64,000 nucleotides of DNA, taken from contig CM028889.1 of assembly GCA_016801885.1 (NCBI GenBank), positions 26,418,001 through 26,482,000 of the forward strand, in the 5' to 3' direction. The notes under the pieces are model-generated. The model made no database searches, was not told the DNA's origin, and saw nothing but the letters and a program-made list of their open reading frames with translations. The stretch comes from Toxotes chatareus (lineage: Eukaryota; Chordata; Actinopteri; Toxotidae). A program made the position numbers and the translations under genes. The stretch's first letter is position 1. Every line of letters begins with the position of its first letter. Positions 63,610 through 64,000 of the stretch are shown here, piece after piece.

Positions 63610-64000
63610 TCAGAACTCAGACTTGGCACTGACAGAACTCTCATGTGTTCCCTTTAACTCTCCACTGGTGGCTCCTGACACTCCTGCCGTATCTTTGCAA
63701 AACATTTGCAGTAGAGTCCCGCGAAACTTCTTGGCCCCAAACACGTAGACCAGGGGGTCCATAGCACCATTCAGACACGTTAGGGAGGAGGTGAGGCGAT
63801 TGGCCAAGCTCAGGCCTCTGCGTGTCTGGCAGGACACATCAGGGTGGCTGTACCTCAGAATGAAGGTGGCCCTGCTCACGTGATAAGGCAGGAAACAGAC
63901 CACATAGATGAGTATTACCAGGCTGATGGTCCGCAGCGCCCTCAGCTTGAGTGCCGGCTCTAACCTGGAGCCCTGATGTAGGCTATGAATGATGAGCAGG
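63610..64000 (-). CDS. gpr17: GPR17-like G-protein-coupled receptor, 3' part
   Basis: The 3' 391 bases of a receptor gene that runs off the right edge; about 130 C-terminal residues are visible. Transmembrane helix 6 reads TISLVILIYVVCFLPYH and helix 7 LTSSLTCLNGAMDPLVYVF, with the DPLVY form of the NPxxY motif that is usual in P2Y and leukotriene-type receptors of the delta rhodopsin group. Basic residues at the foot of helix 6 (LKLRALR) are typical. The tail ends ESSVSAKSEF, strikingly like the ESSLSAKSEL end of mammalian GPR17, which is why I prefer gpr17 over other P2Y or CysLT receptors. GPR17 is a plasma-membrane receptor, Gi-coupled, best known in maturing oligodendrocytes. No intron interrupts the visible part. 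A recent fish paralogue is possible. Confidence 0.8.
   Translation of the reverse strand, partial: LLIIHSLHQGSRLEPALKLRALRTISLVILIYVVCFLPYHVSRATFILRYSHPDVSCQTRRGLSLANRLTSSLTCLNGAMDPLVYVFGAKKFRGTLLQMFCKDTAGVSGATSGELKGTHESSVSAKSEF

Overview
The window is vertebrate nuclear DNA from a ray-finned fish, most likely a percomorph teleost. Introns are short (many 77-150 bases) with GT..AG ends, the DNA is AT-rich with a few CpG-dense promoters, microsatellites are frequent, and dispersed repeats of the kind common in teleosts are present. The protein exons match vertebrate immune and housekeeping genes. There are no prokaryotic features.

Layout. Bases 1 to about 40,200 hold no protein-coding gene I can support. 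This part contains a 1-kb minisatellite of 19-bp units (5733-6770), a short inverted-repeat transposon (4175-4484), a decayed L1-type retrotransposon (about 18,690-19,790), several dispersed repeats, and a CpG-rich minus-strand promoter near 22,955-23,165. Two minus-strand stretches with good splice signals (18,077-18,138 and 1333-1378) may be leader exons. Known vertebrate synteny has LPP lying head to head with BCL6, so these could be the 5' noncoding part of lpp, but this is inference. From 40,200 to 41,400 is a CpG-rich promoter region for bcl6, with four palindromic TTCN3GAA sites within 73 bases.

Coding genes. (1) bcl6, plus strand, 42,881-46,139, eight coding exons, 703 residues: BTB/POZ plus six C2H2 zinc fingers. 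(2) lsm2, minus strand, 48,926-50,557, five exons, 95 residues: a core LSm protein. (3) inpp5d (SHIP1), minus strand, 52,060-61,324, 27 coding exons, about 1,099 residues: SH2, 5-phosphatase, C2 and an NPXY/proline-rich tail. (4) The 3' end of a gpr17-like GPCR gene, minus strand, 63,610 to beyond the right edge. I rebuilt exon boundaries by hand from splice sites, reading frame and family similarity; every junction keeps frame and the summed lengths divide by three.

How they relate. bcl6 (B-cell and T-follicular repressor) and inpp5d (haematopoietic PIP3 phosphatase) are both lymphoid/myeloid regulators; lsm2 is a housekeeping RNA gene and gpr17 a purinergic/leukotriene-like receptor. They are separate transcription units, not an operon. 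bcl6 and lsm2 converge tail to tail, while lsm2, inpp5d and gpr17 all read leftward.

I found no wholly new biological system. The observations most worth checking are the STAT/BCL6-type site cluster at the bcl6 promoter, an 84-base intron of inpp5d that is open in frame (possible exitron), the higher-order structure of the 19-bp minisatellite, and the candidate leader exons.
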